DNA of 64,000 nt from Corynebacterium choanae (GCF_003813965.1 NZ_CP033896.1:1922001-1986000); one strand, 5' to 3'. Shown: positions 9,685 through 20,747, numbered from the stretch's first letter. A program made the numbers and translations. The notes: generated by a model not told the origin, from the sequence alone.

Positions 9685-10560
9685 TTACTCCTTATCCGCG
9701 GTGGTAGACGATTGAGCATCAGTTGCTGTCGCAGGTTGCCCAGGAGATCCAAGAGGATGAGATACACCTGCGCTGCTGCCCTCCCCCGAAGGAATTTCCG
9801 CAATAGGAGACGTTGTTTCAGCTGCAGCTAACAGTGGTGCGGCAACAGTATGCACACCATGGTCCGGGGTGCTAACAAACCGCCCATCGACCATGGTTTG
9901 GGTGCGCGAACATTCCGCCGCCAACTCGGGGTTGTGAGTAATAAACACAATGGACACCCCCTGGTTTTGATGCAGATCATGGAACATATCCATCACCATC
10001 CGACCAGTTGCCGAGTCGAGGGCACCAGTGGGCTCATCGGCAAGAAGGAGGTTTGGTTCATTCGCCAGTGCCCGAGCCACCGCCACCCGCTGCTTCTGCC
10101 CACCGGAGAGCTGTGTTGGCAAATGATGCATCCGATCAGCCATCCCCACCATCGCTAACAGTTCTTCTGCGCGTTGGGCGCGTTCTTTGCGCCCCACCCC
10201 GGCATACATCAGCGGCATCTCCACATTCTTGAGCGCATCCACCCGGGAGATAAGATTGAAGTTTTGAAACACAAACCCAATATTTTGCGAACGATAACTC
10301 GACAATGCGTCGTCGGTAGAGTTCAACACATCAGTTCCGGCAAAGAAATACTGCCCTTCAGTTGGCCGATCAAGCAGGCCAATAATGTTCATCAGGGTGG
10401 ATTTCCCTGAACCGGAAGCCCCCACAATGGCGACAAATTCGCCGCTGTGCATGTCAAAGTCCACACCGGGAATAACGGTGAGTTCTTCTTCCGATCCAAT
10501 ATTGAACTTCTTCACAATCCCGCGCATCATAATCAGCGGATAGCTCGATGGTGTCGTCAT
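9685..10560 (-). CDS. MacB/LolD-type ABC transporter ATPase
   Basis: 291 residues. Walker [11 protein letters not shown]-loop FVFQNFNLI, signature [15 protein letters not shown], Walker [14 protein letters not shown] and the H-loop His in FITHNP are all intact. About 60 extra residues follow the nucleotide-binding domain; they are Ser/Thr/Ala/Pro-rich and probably disordered. The gene is 6 bp upstream of the permease, so the two are co-transcribed and surely one transporter. It powers conformational cycling of the FtsX-domain permease. Nothing indicates the cargo. Confidence 0.92.
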   Translation of the reverse strand: MTTPSSYPLIMMRGIVKKFNIGSEEELTVIPGVDFDMHSGEFVAIVGASGSGKSTLMNIIGLLDRPTEGQYFFAGTDVLNSTDDALSSYRSQNIGFVFQNFNLISRVDALKNVEMPLMYAGVGRKERAQRAEELLAMVGMADRMHHLPTQLSGGQKQRVAVARALANEPNLLLADEPTGALDSATGRMVMDMFHDLHQNQGVSIVFITHNPELAAECSRTQTMVDGRFVSTPDHGVHTVAAPLLAAAETTSPIAEIPSGEGSSAGVSHPLGSPGQPATATDAQSSTTADKE

Positions 10561-10976
10561 AAGTACTGGGATTCCTTAAAGCCTGCGAAGATAGCCTTCG
10601 TGGGTCAAGTTGGTTTGGCGATGAATGCCAGCAAAAAAAGCGGCAACATCTCGGGGGGAAAACAATTCGGTTGCTCAACACAATGCCTCGCAACCACCTG
10701 CTGCAGCATCTGTCGCGCAACCCGCGCGGTAGACTACCGCAAACGCGGCAACCTCAAGGTTTTAGAACACGGCATCCAAGGCGAGGCACACCATGGCGGC
10801 GCCAGGTGCGCGCACAGCTTGGCGGCGACAACAACCACAGCCACCACCTATCAGCCAATTGCGCACCCGAAAGCAGGGCAGATCCACCGCGGCAACGCCG
10901 AGCAGATCCACCTCGCTTCCATTGGCCACCAAGTTCACTGCTGAGTATGTACACCACTGTTTCGTAGCGGCAGCAT
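10561..10976. other. Gene-free gap inside the transporter locus
   Basis: 416 bp between the adapter gene and the ATPase gene, all on the minus strand. Open frames here overlap on both strands without ribosome sites. No strong terminator was seen, so read-through or a second promoter are both possible. Confidence 0.4.
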
Positions 10977-12812
10977 CTAGGATTTGTTGGCTTCGGTGCT
11001 GCTGGTCGTAGCTGGCGACGCATCACCTTGCTGCTGCTTGCGGACACTATCAGGGACGTCGACTGTTTCACCGACCTTCGCCAAATTACTGATCGCCCGA
11101 TTCAGCACGACGTCACCTGCTTGCAAATCACCACCGGTGATCTCCGCATCAGTGACCGATGTCTTGCCAACCGTCACTTCCCGCTTTTCAACCGTGCCCT
11201 CATCGTTGACCACCAACACATAGGACATGTCGCCATCTTCGACGAGCGCGTCGCGCGGAACAGTTTTCACGCCCTTCACGGATTCGGTGGTGATTTCAGC
11301 TTTCACCGAACCACCAATTTTCAACCCGTCACGATTACCGGTCACCGTGATTTCCACAGCAAACTCCGGCGACTGATTGCTGGTGTCTGCCGTGACAGAT
11401 CCCCCGTCTTTACCGCTGGTAACCACAGCATTGGCCACCGGGGAGATGAATGAAACCTCACCGGTGAAACGTTGTTCACCGGTTGCCCGCGACGTGAATT
11501 GCACAGTGTCGCCAAGATGAATGCTTGCCAAGTCGGCTTCGCGCACATTGGACCGAATCAGCAAAGTGGAATCGTCAGCAACCGTCATCAGCGGGCCGGA
11601 TACTGGGGCGCCAGCTTTCGCCGCCACCGAAGTAATCACCCCATTAAACGGGGCACGCACCTCATTATCAGATAATTGCTGCTCCAACTTCGAAGTCGAT
11701 TGACGCGCTTGCAGTTCGGCGGCTTGCTTGGCCCGTTCCGCGGAACGAATCGCCTGCTGATCACTATTGATCTGCTGCTGCAATTGCATCTTCGTGGTCT
11801 CTAAGGCGACTGCTGCATCTTTTTTCGCATCGAACTTTTGTGCCGCCGCCCGCTGCAAATCCGCGAGCTCCCGGTCAGTGTCGATCAAGGTGCGCTGCAC
11901 CGCAGCTTGTTGATCGTTGAGCGCAAGCACTGCCTGATTCAAGCTATTGACCGCCTCGGCCGAACCGATATGAGCATTAGCCTGCGCTTGATCAATGCCT
12001 AACGGATACTCATTCGCATAGGCGTCCAGTTTCGCTTCGGCGGCAGAAATTTTCGCAGCAATCGCCGGCTTCTCCTGCTCATCTGCCTGCTGTAACTGCA
12101 CCTGTAGCTTCGCCAATTCGGCCTGTGTTTCGGCAATCTCCGCCGACCGATCAACACCACGCAACGCCGAAGTGGTTGAATCAAGGCCTGCTCGTACGGC
12201 GTTTAATGCGGCGCTGAGCAGCTGCGAACGGGCTTGTGCCAACGCCAGATTTTGACTCCGAATATCGGCATTAAGCCCCGAGGCTTTCCGCTGTAACCGC
12301 TGTTCATAGGCGCGCTGCGCGTCAGCATATGCCCGGTCAGCTTCCCGCAGCGCCTGCTCAGCACCGTTGAGCTGCGGATCAAGATTATTATTCAGCAGCT
12401 GTTGTTTATCGTTGAGCTGCTGTTGCGCCTGCTCAACTGCTGACTGAGCGTCAACCACACTGCGAGCCCCGTTGGCGACCTGATCGTCATAGTCGCGCTG
12501 AAGTGCCGTGGTATCCATCGTGGCAAGCAACTCACCGGCACTCACCCGCTGGCCAACTTTCGCATTCAATGACTCGACAGCCGACGTCAAATTTGAGGCG
12601 AGTGCCACCTGCCGGATCGGGGTAATCGACCCGGTGACCTGAATAGTTGATGCTACCTCCCCGGTGGTGACCACACTATAGGCTGCAGCGGCAGTAGCCG
12701 GATCCGGATCATCACCCGATCCACCCATACAACCAGCAAGTAGCGCCCCTGACGCAACCAGGGCAATCGCTAGCCGCGATAAGCGTATTGTCCGTGTTTG
12801 CGCATCGTTCAT
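10977..12812 (-). CDS. MacA/HlyD-type adapter lipoprotein of the ABC exporter
   Basis: 611 residues. Signal peptide with lipobox LLAGC, so it is anchored to the outer face of the membrane. Order: N-terminal barrel strand (GEVASTIQVTGSITPIRQVA), lipoyl half (VGQRVSAGELLATMDTTALQ), and a very long Ala/Gln/Asp-rich coiled-coil hairpin (about residues 110-380). Then the second lipoyl half (RAPFNGVITSVAAKAGAPVSG), beta barrel and membrane-proximal domain (VPRDALVEDGDMSYVLVV). The hairpin is long for this family. In a mycolate-bearing cell it may reach towards the outer layer, which is inference. It sits upstream of the ATPase and permease on the same strand. Confidence 0.9.
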   Translation of the reverse strand: MNDAQTRTIRLSRLAIALVASGALLAGCMGGSGDDPDPATAAAAYSVVTTGEVASTIQVTGSITPIRQVALASNLTSAVESLNAKVGQRVSAGELLATMDTTALQRDYDDQVANGARSVVDAQSAVEQAQQQLNDKQQLLNNNLDPQLNGAEQALREADRAYADAQRAYEQRLQRKASGLNADIRSQNLALAQARSQLLSAALNAVRAGLDSTTSALRGVDRSAEIAETQAELAKLQVQLQQADEQEKPAIAAKISAAEAKLDAYANEYPLGIDQAQANAHIGSAEAVNSLNQAVLALNDQQAAVQRTLIDTDRELADLQRAAAQKFDAKKDAAVALETTKMQLQQQINSDQQAIRSAERAKQAAELQARQSTSKLEQQLSDNEVRAPFNGVITSVAAKAGAPVSGPLMTVADDSTLLIRSNVREADLASIHLGDTVQFTSRATGEQRFTGEVSFISPVANAVVTSGKDGGSVTADTSNQSPEFAVEITVTGNRDGLKIGGSVKAEITTESVKGVKTVPRDALVEDGDMSYVLVVNDEGTVEKREVTVGKTSVTDAEITGGDLQAGDVVLNRAISNLAKVGETVDVPDSVRKQQQGDASPATTSSTEANKS

Positions 12813-13258
12813 TACTTCATCCTCACCATCGCCAGAGTCGATGTCGTTATTGTTTTAACTTTCCAGATTCGCACCGGCGAAAACCACAAACCGGGTAAAT
12901 CAATCCAAGCACGCCCCGTACATGCAGTCATCAACAGCCGTCAGGCTTTACCGCACAAGACTTTCACTAGTGTTCCAGCAGAACACCGGGGTTACTCACC
13001 CTTCTTAGGATACACATCCCTACAATGCAGGTAGGGTCTTACCACCTGGGAATTTTCCCAATTTATCCTGGATAGTTCCCAAGAGTGTGGCAGGTCGCAG
13101 TCGGCTCCACACCGGCAAGCAAACCGCGTCAGCAAGGAAGTTATCCTGCTCTCCTGCCCCTGTTGACGCGCCGCGCACATTGCCTCTTGCACGCAACACT
13201 CCCAGTCCCCCTATCGTCGTTGACTGAAGGCTTCTCTCGGGTGGCCAATAGCCAACAA
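12813..13258. other. Gene-free region upstream of the exporter locus
   Basis: About 450 bp between the adapter start and the ileS terminator. It should contain the exporter promoter. No coding frame with a ribosome site and no repeat was found. Confidence 0.45.
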
Positions 13259-13302
13259 AAAACAGGTAAGACCCCTCCCAAACAAGGAGCCTTACCTGTT
13301 TT
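13259..13302 (-). terminator. Intrinsic terminator of ileS
   Basis: Perfect 12-bp stem (AAAACAGGTAAG / CTTACCTGTTTT) about 70 bp past the ileS stop. It is followed on the minus strand by a run of six T. The A-run side also allows use from the other direction. Confidence 0.88.
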
Positions 13303-13373
13303 GCATCATGGCCGCTGCGGGCAATGCGCACTATTGTTCTGCACGCAGCAGCTAATCTAGCGCGCCGGAATGA

Positions 13374-16300
13374 TTACGCTTTATGCAACTGGGCACTCGC
13401 CCCGCCGAGCACATCGTGGGATTGTCCATCCAACGCATCGGTGGTCAGGGTGAGTTCGGTTGCCAGAATTTCTTTCGCAATATGGTCAGCGAATTGTTCT
13501 GCGACTGCACGACGATCAGCAGGAACCGAAACCGTCGCGGTGATCCGGTCAGAAACCTCAAAACCGCACGCCTTGCGAGTATCTTGCAGTCCACGTACCA
13601 GGTCATTTACCCAGCCCTCAGCCGCGAGTTCTTCGGTGACATTGGTATCCAAAACAACCAAGCCACCGAACCCTTCAATTTGTGCAGTAGATGCCTCATC
13701 GGCAGCCTTCAGCCGGGTTGTGAACTCATCAGGCTGCAAGGTAATGCCACCTGCGACAACCACTTCACCGTCACGGGTATAGTCGCCGGCCTTCACCGCC
13801 TTAATCACCTGCTGCACATCCTTGCCCAGGCGAGGACCTGCCACCTTGGCATTGACGACCACTTCAAATCGGCCAACACTGTCCACATCGTCGGTGAGCA
13901 GTACTTTCTTCACATTGACCTCGTCGGCAATGATATCGGTAAATGGGCGAAGTTCAGCCGCGTGTTCACGAGCCACAGTCAGCCGTGCCAGCGGCAACCG
14001 GTTGCGCAATTTGTTGGCTTTGCGCACCGACGATGCCGCCGAACAAACACCTCGAACAGCATCCATCGCATCCACCAGCGCATCATCGCTGGGGAACAGA
14101 TCAGGATTCGGATAGTCGGTAAGATGCACCGAGCGTTCACCGGTGAGCGCTTTGAAAATCACCTCAGTGATTAACGGCAGCAACGGGGCGGCAATCTTCG
14201 ACAAACTCACCAACACCGTGTACAGCGTGTTAAACGCCTCCGGATGCTGCGTGTCCCCTGCCCAGAAACGGTCACGGGAACGGCGCACATACCAGTTCGT
14301 TAACGCATCGCAGAACCATCGCACCTCATCGCAGGCCTTTGCGACATTCGTGTCATCGAGTGCTGCTTGCACATCGGCTGCCAACCGATGCAGCTTCGCC
14401 AAAATATACCGATCAAGCACGTTGGTGGAATCGGTTGCAAACTTCGCCGGCTGTGACGAATACAGCTGCAAGAACGTGTAGGCATTCCACATCGGCAACA
14501 GTGCCTGCCGAACACCTTCCCGGATTCCTTGCTCAGTCACGATGAGATTGCCACCGCGCAGAATCGGCGACGACATGAGGAACCAGCGCATCGCATCGGA
14601 TCCATCCCGGTCAAACACTTCGTTGACATCGGGATAGTTCCCCTTCGACTTACTCATCTTCAAACCGTCATCGCCAAGCACGATGCCGTGCGCGACAACC
14701 TTTTTATAGGCTGGCTTATCAAACAGCGCAGTCGAAAGCACATGCATGGTGTAGAACCAACCGCGGGACTGACCCGAATATTCCACAATGAAATCAGCTG
14801 GCCAATGGGTTTCCACCCAGTCCCGATGCTCAAACGGATAATGCTTTTGTGCAAAGCTCATCGAACCGGATTCAAACCAGCAATCCAGCACTTCCGGCAC
14901 GCGGCGCATCATCGACTTGCCGGTGGGATCATCCGGATTGGGTCGCACCAATTCATCAATATGTGGCCGGTGCAGCGACTTTGGTTTCACCCCAAAGTCC
15001 CGCTCCAATTCCGCGATGGAACCATACACGTCAACGCGCGGATACTCTTCCGAGTCCGACACCCACACGGGAATTGGGGAACCCCAATACCGGTTGCGGG
15101 AAATATTCCAATCCCGGGCGCCTTCCAACCATTTTCCGAACTGGCCGTCCCGAATATGGGCTGGCATCCATTCGATTTCTTCCCGGTTGAGTTCAACCAT
15201 GCGGTCACGGAACTTTGTCACAGCGACAAACCAGCTCGGCAAGGCCATATAGATGAGCGGCTCGCCAGAACGCCACGAGTGCGGATAAGAGTGCTCAATA
15301 GTCTGGTGGCGAACGACTCGACCTTTCGCCTTCAAATCTTTGATGATCGGCTTATTCGCATCGAACACCAACAGACCTTCATAATCTGGCACCTGCGAGG
15401 TGAACTTGCCATCCAAATCGACGGGCACACACACTTCAATGCCATGCTCTTGGCAGGTGTTCATATCGTCCTCACCGAACGCCGGCGCCTGGTGCACAAT
15501 ACCGGTGCCGTCTTCGGTGGTGACATAGTCTGCAGCGATGATCTGGAAACCATGTTCGACCGGGAAGAAGTTGAAAATAGGCTCATAGGTGAAGCCCACC
15601 AGCTCGCTGCCGGGGAGGGTGAACAGCACCTCAGAGGTTTTGCCCAGTTCTTTCGCAAAGGAGCCCAGCAGTTTTTCCGCCAAGATAAACAGCTGCCCTT
15701 GAAACGCCTCCAAGCCGTCTTCACCAACCCGAACCACCGCATAGGTGACTTCTGGGTTGACCGCCAACGCCGCATTCGAAGGCAACGTCCACGGGGTCGT
15801 CGTCCAGGCGATAGCTGCGGCTTCCGCAAGTTCCGGATGATCAGCAAGGGTGCGTTCGGCTACACTGCCAGGCAACGTGCCGGTGATCGGCATGGTCACG
15901 GTCAACGTTGGATCCTGGCGAAGCTTATATGAATCGTCAAGACGGGTTTCCTGATTCGACAGCGGAGTATGTTCCGCCCACGAATATGGCAACACTCGGA
16001 AACCTTGATAGATCAGACCCTTGTCGTAGAGCGTTTTAAACGCCCACATCACCGACTCCATGAAGTCGGGATCCATTGTTTTATATCCGCCGTCGAAATC
16101 TACCCACCGGGCTTGCCGAGTGACATAGGCCTTCCAATGGTCGGCATATTCCAGCACCGAGGTTGCACAGTAGTTGTTAAACTGCTCCAACCCCATCGAC
16201 TCGATTTCACCTTTGTCTTTGATACCCAGCTGGCGTTCGGCCTCCAGCTCAGCGGGCAGCCCATGGCAGTCCCAGCCGAATACACGGTCGACTTTTTTGC

Positions 16301-16556
16301 CCCGCATGGTTTGATAGCGGGGAATGATGTCTTTCACATAGCCGGTTAGCAGGTGACCATAGTGTGGCAACCCGTTAGCAAAGGGCGGGCCGTCATAAAA
16401 CACATATTCCGGCTGGCCTTCCCGCTGTGCGATGGAATCGAGAAACGTGTTGTCGTTCTTCCAGAACTCGAGCACAGCCTGTTCCATGTCGGGGAATCGC
16501 TGCGAACCGCCGGTTAGATCTTGTTTGGGGTACACCCCACCAGTTGTGTTTGTCAT
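13374..16556 (-). CDS. ileS: Isoleucyl-tRNA synthetase
   Basis: Charges tRNA-Ile. 1060 residues from ATG 16556. Class I motifs are clear: [14 protein letters not shown] (HIGH-type) near the N-terminus and [11 protein letters not shown] (KMSKS). Between them are the [11 protein letters not shown] and [15 protein letters not shown] blocks of the editing domain. The C-terminus follows the long eukaryote-like type usual in actinobacteria and lacks the zinc-finger end of the short form. The frame stays open upstream to 17198, but the family N-terminus ([25 protein letters not shown]) starts right after 16556, and the upstream stretch contains a T-box, so the longer start is rejected. No strong ribosome site precedes 16556. 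Confidence 0.95.
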   Translation of the reverse strand: MTNTTGGVYPKQDLTGGSQRFPDMEQAVLEFWKNDNTFLDSIAQREGQPEYVFYDGPPFANGLPHYGHLLTGYVKDIIPRYQTMRGKKVDRVFGWDCHGLPAELEAERQLGIKDKGEIESMGLEQFNNYCATSVLEYADHWKAYVTRQARWVDFDGGYKTMDPDFMESVMWAFKTLYDKGLIYQGFRVLPYSWAEHTPLSNQETRLDDSYKLRQDPTLTVTMPITGTLPGSVAERTLADHPELAEAAAIAWTTTPWTLPSNAALAVNPEVTYAVVRVGEDGLEAFQGQLFILAEKLLGSFAKELGKTSEVLFTLPGSELVGFTYEPIFNFFPVEHGFQIIAADYVTTEDGTGIVHQAPAFGEDDMNTCQEHGIEVCVPVDLDGKFTSQVPDYEGLLVFDANKPIIKDLKAKGRVVRHQTIEHSYPHSWRSGEPLIYMALPSWFVAVTKFRDRMVELNREEIEWMPAHIRDGQFGKWLEGARDWNISRNRYWGSPIPVWVSDSEEYPRVDVYGSIAELERDFGVKPKSLHRPHIDELVRPNPDDPTGKSMMRRVPEVLDCWFESGSMSFAQKHYPFEHRDWVETHWPADFIVEYSGQSRGWFYTMHVLSTALFDKPAYKKVVAHGIVLGDDGLKMSKSKGNYPDVNEVFDRDGSDAMRWFLMSSPILRGGNLIVTEQGIREGVRQALLPMWNAYTFLQLYSSQPAKFATDSTNVLDRYILAKLHRLAADVQAALDDTNVAKACDEVRWFCDALTNWYVRRSRDRFWAGDTQHPEAFNTLYTVLVSLSKIAAPLLPLITEVIFKALTGERSVHLTDYPNPDLFPSDDALVDAMDAVRGVCSAASSVRKANKLRNRLPLARLTVAREHAAELRPFTDIIADEVNVKKVLLTDDVDSVGRFEVVVNAKVAGPRLGKDVQQVIKAVKAGDYTRDGEVVVAGGITLQPDEFTTRLKAADEASTAQIEGFGGLVVLDTNVTEELAAEGWVNDLVRGLQDTRKACGFEVSDRITATVSVPADRRAVAEQFADHIAKEILATELTLTTDALDGQSHDVLGGASAQLHKA

Positions 16557-17039
16557 GATTGAAAAGTTGTTATATCCGTTTCGCGAACATTGACGTTTGA
16601 AAAAACTATTCACCACCGCTGCGGTAAGCGAGCCCTCGGTATTGCACCGTTTGACCCCCAGAGCAGCCGTCTGGTTGCTGGTGTTCTGTTGTGGATCGTC
16701 GATCTTCCAGCAGCCGAGCCAAGCATGCAAAAACGATGCCCTAGTCGGCAGATTGCCACTGCCGAACTGTGGATGTTCCTTGCTACTGCTGCGGCGGCAA
16801 AGCCTGCAGGTAACAGAAAAAAGCTTTAATGCTACCGTGATCACGCGACGTGAACAGCACAACAGGCGTGTAAAACCTGCAATCTTCCGGCCAACGACCA
16901 CACAAAACACCGGATTCGAGTGTGCACAATACACTGCGGTAACCGCACTCATGGCTCGTGTTGTCCGCTGTTTCCTATCACCAATTGGTTGTCGGAACCA
17001 GGGGTTACCACCAGCCCTGTGTCTGCTGATTTTCCACTG

Positions 17040-17280
17040 TGTTGCACCGTCGGGACGCCTGCGGTTGCAGTACACAACACGCACACGCGGTACCACCCGA
17101 CTTGAAATGACCTGAAAGCCGCCGGTGATCACCCGTTGCAGCGCTGGATGGGTGCTTGTTTCCTGGTCGACAAAACAGGATGAGCACCCGATACGCACAG
17201 ATGATTCGACGAAGTCATTCCCACTTCATTGAACTCGAGACGGTTTCTTCGTGTGGCGGGGCAGTGCAGCAACAACGGGC
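17040..17280 (-). promoter_or_regulatory. T-box riboswitch upstream of ileS
   Basis: The minus strand reads GGGTGGTACCGCG at 17098-17086, the near-invariant T-box core that binds the tRNA acceptor end. GCGTCCC follows at about 17058-17052 as the 3' half of the antiterminator/antisequestrator helix. Just 5' is a strong hairpin (GGGTGCT...AGCACCC with TCCTG/CAGGA inside, about 17188-17148) that fits Stem III. Further 5' an ACGAAG/CTTCGT helix may be Stem I, but I could not place the specifier loop; ATC triplets near 17200 are candidates. Outer limits are estimates. T-boxes sensing uncharged tRNA-Ile are known in front of actinobacterial ileS genes. Confidence 0.82.
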
Positions 17281-18262
17281 AGTGCAGAGCTTTAGCATCT
17301 ACGGCACCACCACGGTGTGCAATACACCGCAACCAGCCGGGAATATTCCCTTTTCAGGGAGATTTCCACAACGTGATGACCAGCAGCTTCTTTAGCACTG
17401 CACTGGCAACGATCACCATGGCCAGTGTGCAGACTGTGGAAGCAAGCAAAACAACCCTCACAGGGGCGTGAAGACTGCTTCGCCTTCAGCGAGGAAAGAT
17501 TTCCCTTGGGTCATCACAAACGAATAAACAATCATGCAAGTGTTAGGTGATTTTCTCTGCGAATCACCCTGGCTTTGTTAAACAAAAGACACGGTGGGAC
17601 AGGCGAATATCATCGATCAAGGTGTGCAGCGACCAAGCATTGCGCTGATCATCAAGTCGCTCGCACACCGACACTGGTGCCGATTCTACTGGGCAAGAAC
17701 AGTACTCCGCGCCAACACTTATCTGGTGCAAGCTTGATTGGGGGACTACGTTCCCTGCGGTTCTTTCGGGCTGGCTCCCCGGTGATTGCCGGATCAACGC
17801 CCATATTCAGTGCCGATCAACCTAACGATTGAATCATTGTTGCTGACAGCTTCCAGTCGGCGAAATCAGTGCATTGTGCACTACGCCGATCATGGTGGCC
17901 ACATTTCAACGTTCCCGCTTACAGGCTCGCCTCCGGGAAACGGAACGGATGGATGTATCCGGATTTCCGTCTTGTCGAAAAACGCAACCGTGGGCTGTCA
18001 ACAAAAAACACTATGAAGTTAAAAAAGCGATGCTGCGAGCCTTGCAAGGGCAGTGTACCGAAGGGTTTCGCCCTGTTCAACCCCCCTCGGCAGCATGTAC
18101 TGCAAAATGCCATCTGCGGACAAAACAGTATCGCAACGCGGCTTGCAGCGCGACACACACGCCCCCGGTCGATACCTGCCAACCAGGGGCGCTAGCTGCC
18201 GAGTTCACTCTAGCCTTGGGTATTACTCGGCAAATGGTTACGGCACAATCTTGGTGGCGCTA
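17281..18262. other. Gene-free region, about 1 kb
   Basis: Between the membrane-protein gene at 18263 and the ileS T-box. It probably carries the ileS promoter and the 5' end of its leader. Short open frames on both strands lack ribosome sites and protein-like composition. I see no tRNA or repeat. Confidence 0.45.
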
Positions 18263-18550
18263 TTACCAGTGCAGGTAGGGATCTTCCTCGTCGGAGGTTT
18301 GGCTGCCGGCGGGCTTGCCGGTTTGTTGTGCGGCGTCGGAGTGTTCACTGGTTGCCGCGTCAACATCAATCACGGTGGTTGTTGCTTCAGCGCCTGATTT
18401 CCGTTTGACGATGAGATCGGCAATAAAGAGCACGATCCCAATGCTCACGACGAGAAGCATCAGCCAAGTGTACAGATCAGAGGGTTGAGTTAAGGAGACA
18501 ACCAGCAGCGCAAACCCGAGTAGGGCACAGACGATGGCACCTAAGAGCAT
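18263..18550 (-). CDS. Small membrane protein between wag31 and ileS
   Basis: 95 residues. Two hydrophobic helices (LLGAIVCALLGFALLVVSL and WLMLLVVSIGIVLFIADLIV) with a short loop between, then a KRK stop and an acidic, Ser/Thr-rich cytosolic tail ending EEDPYLHW. A small two-helix protein at this position is common in corynebacteria and mycobacteria, and its role is unknown. The ATG is preceded by an AAGGAGAA ribosome site. It follows wag31 after 243 bp with a hairpin between, so co-transcription is possible but not assured. Confidence 0.8.
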   Translation of the reverse strand: MLLGAIVCALLGFALLVVSLTQPSDLYTWLMLLVVSIGIVLFIADLIVKRKSGAEATTTVIDVDAATSEHSDAAQQTGKPAGSQTSDEEDPYLHW

Positions 18551-18587
18551 GCTGTTCTCCTTGGGTTGGTGACCTGGCTGATGGACA

Positions 18588-18625
18588 GCGTACAGGGGTG
18601 TGGTTGCTGTTACACACCTGTACGC
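18588..18625 (-). terminator. Hairpin between wag31 and the small membrane gene
   Basis: Imperfect 13-bp inverted repeat (GCGTACAGG...CCTGTACGC with GTGT/ACAC inside). No U-tract follows on the minus strand. It could be a weak terminator or an RNA-processing or stability hairpin. Confidence 0.4.
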
Positions 18626-18793
18626 TTATCGCTGCGGCTAGATGCAGCTGGCGTGCAACAGCCCCGATTCAGACCCTGTGGATGAGTCGTTGCAGCTTGG
18701 GGCTGCGTCCACCGGGGTCGAATCGGGGCAATGACTGCCTGCAGCGGGCGTGGGATCGTTGTATAACCGACCCCTCGCCCAACGTTTCACAGG

Positions 18794-19765
18794 CTACTTC
18801 TTTGGATCCATCTGGTCGCCGGACAGTTCTTGCAGCTTGTCTTCCAAGAATGCACGCATCCGAGTGCGATACTCCCGTTCGAAGGTGCGCAGTTCGGCGA
18901 TCCGAGCTTCCAGGGCTGCTTGCTGCTTTTGCACTGTAGCCATGGTTTCGGTGTGCTTACGTTCCGCGTCAGCCTGCAGCGCATTAGCTTTGTCATTGGC
19001 CTGTTGAATGGTCTGCGAGGCTTCCGTGTTTGCTTGAGCAACGGTCTTCTCGGCACGATCGTTGGCATCAGCAACAGTCTTCTGCGCCTTAGCTTCAGCT
19101 TCGCTGACCATGGTTTCGCTGCGCTGTTTCGCATCGGCGAGCTGCGACTGGGCGGTCTGCTTTGCATCAGCCAGAATCTTGGTGGATTCTTCGTTTGCCT
19201 GGTTCTTGACCCGGCTTGCCTGAGCGTTCGCTTCATCGACGGTCTGCTTGGCGGTAGCCTGTGCATCTGCCACGAGAGTCTTAGCTTCGCGTTCCGCGTC
19301 AGCAGACAGCTGTTCTGCCATCTGGTTGGCCATCTCCAAGACGCGAGCAGCCTTCATCGTGGTGTCGGTGGTGTTCGTCGGGGTGCTTGCAGCGGCAGCA
19401 GCCGGCTTTGCTTGCGCCTTCTGCTCCAGTGCCTTCTTCGCTTCCGCTGCTTCCCGACGCGCATCAGCGGCTTCGCTGGCCGCCTGCTCGACGCGACGGT
19501 TTGCTTCCGCGAGCTTGCGCTCATATTCGGCAGCGACTTCCCGACGAACCGCATCGGTGTCAACTTTGCCAGCTGCAACAGGCTGACCAGATCCTGCCTG
19601 CTCCAACTGTTGGCGCAACGATTCGTTCTGCTCGGTCAACGCGGCAATGGTGTCTTCCACCATGTCGAGGAACTGGTCGACTTCGTCTTCGTTGTAGCCC
19701 CGCTTACCGATCGGAGGCTTGCTGAACGCGACATTATGCACATCGGCTTGAGTCAGCGGCGTCAT
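18794..19765 (-). CDS. wag31: DivIVA/Wag31 polar growth protein
   Basis: 323 residues. Starts [32 protein letters not shown], the diagnostic DivIVA membrane-binding domain. A first coiled coil and a Pro/Ala/Thr linker (about residues 105-130) follow, then a long coiled coil of near-repeating Ala/Gln/Lys units to the C-terminal [17 protein letters not shown]. In corynebacteria this protein marks the poles, recruits the elongation machinery and is essential. ATG 19765 has AAGGGA 7 nt upstream; the frame extends five codons further but without a better site. It is the last of the ftsZ-sepF-yggT-wag31 order and has 466 bp of upstream DNA, so it likely has its own promoter. Confidence 0.95.
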   Translation of the reverse strand: MTPLTQADVHNVAFSKPPIGKRGYNEDEVDQFLDMVEDTIAALTEQNESLRQQLEQAGSGQPVAAGKVDTDAVRREVAAEYERKLAEANRRVEQAASEAADARREAAEAKKALEQKAQAKPAAAAASTPTNTTDTTMKAARVLEMANQMAEQLSADAEREAKTLVADAQATAKQTVDEANAQASRVKNQANEESTKILADAKQTAQSQLADAKQRSETMVSEAEAKAQKTVADANDRAEKTVAQANTEASQTIQQANDKANALQADAERKHTETMATVQKQQAALEARIAELRTFEREYRTRMRAFLEDKLQELSGDQMDPKK

Positions 19766-20231
19766 GGAAGTTCCCTTCATGATAAGTCAAGGTCGGTCGA
19801 CCAGTGCTCTACTACGTGTTACAGCTACGGTATATGGTTACCGCGGCAAAAGTTTGTTTCCACCCACACAGTACACATAAACCGCTGCAATGAACACACA
19901 TTTTAACAGCGGGCATCGGAAGTAACCGGGCGCCAAAGGGGTGATGACCAACAGGGGGATCGCCCCCATTGTTATTCGTGTTGCCTATTCTACGCACCAG
20001 TTTTCGAACGTGGTTCACCGCCACACCGCGAAACTGAAGAATATTTCCCCTTTTACCACACTCCCCCGAAAAGGGGGTTTATCAGTGGGGGCTTGACCGT
20101 GATCATCCGCACGTTGCAACCTGATCCATTCCCGCGGGAGCACATCAGCTGCACACTGTAGCGGCAGTGCTGCTTACCGGTGGTGTAGCCGGATGCAGGG
20201 GAAGGCAAATGACCCCTTTGCGGTTTGCAAG
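19766..20231. other. Gene-free region upstream of wag31
   Basis: 466 bp that should hold the wag31 promoter. A CCCCC-GAAAA-GGGGG hairpin at 20063-20077 lies here with only three T after it on the plus strand, so its role is unclear. No coding frame is supported. Confidence 0.45.
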
Positions 20232-20543
20232 CTAGCTGCTGGCAGCAAGGTACATGCTGCTCGCTGAGCCCAACAGCACAATCAGCAGTTGCAGGAGGAA
20301 GAACAACACCAGCACCGAGAGATCGAGTGCCACATTGCCGAGCCGCAGCGGAGGGATAAGCCGGCGAAGTAGCCGCAGCGGCGGATCGGTGATGAGAAAG
20401 AGTGGTTCCGCCAAAAGACTAAACCAGCGGGGTGGCCGGAAGTTTCGCGAGAACGACGCGATCATCTCGACGACGATACGAATCAACAGCACATAGGAAT
20501 ATAGCTGCACGAGGAGAATTAGCAGCCAAAACAAAGTATTCAC
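20232..20543 (-). CDS. YggT family membrane protein
   Basis: 103 residues with two hydrophobic blocks (FWLLILLVQLYSYVLLIRIVVEM and NVALDLSVLVLFFLLQLLIVLL). They are separated by the family's conserved amphipathic loop RPPRWFSLLAEPLFLITDPPLRLLRRLIPPL. The family sits beside sepF and divIVA across Gram-positives and is linked to division and osmotic tolerance, with no known biochemical activity. It lies 398 bp downstream of sepF, beyond a strong terminator, so it seems to be transcribed separately. Confidence 0.92.
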   Translation of the reverse strand: MNTLFWLLILLVQLYSYVLLIRIVVEMIASFSRNFRPPRWFSLLAEPLFLITDPPLRLLRRLIPPLRLGNVALDLSVLVLFFLLQLLIVLLGSASSMYLAASS

Positions 20544-20747
20544 GCTGCCCTACCCTAGCTGAACATGGCCGCGTGTTGCATGTAGCAGCGAGCACCTCTG
20601 TCCAGAGCCGTGCCAGGTTTGCAAATTACCTCGTTGCCGGCTTACTTGGCAGCGGTCGATCCCTGAAGTGGTAAACGCGATACAACCAGCCGCACAAGAA
20701 ACAGTTGGTTTCGTTGTGGTCATATCAGGGATAGCGCAAAAAAATTA

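Noticed and set aside
14529..15932. Long plus-strand frame of 467 codons opposite ileS
   Set aside because: Lies fully inside ileS on the other strand; shadow frame of a high-GC gene.
16557..17198. N-terminal extension of ileS to 17198
   Set aside because: The frame is open, but the family N-terminus starts at 16556 and the extension runs across the T-box core; composition is not protein-like.
20063..20077. CCCCC-GAAAA-GGGGG hairpin as a terminator before wag31
   Set aside because: Only three T follow, on the strand with no gene; kept as a note only.
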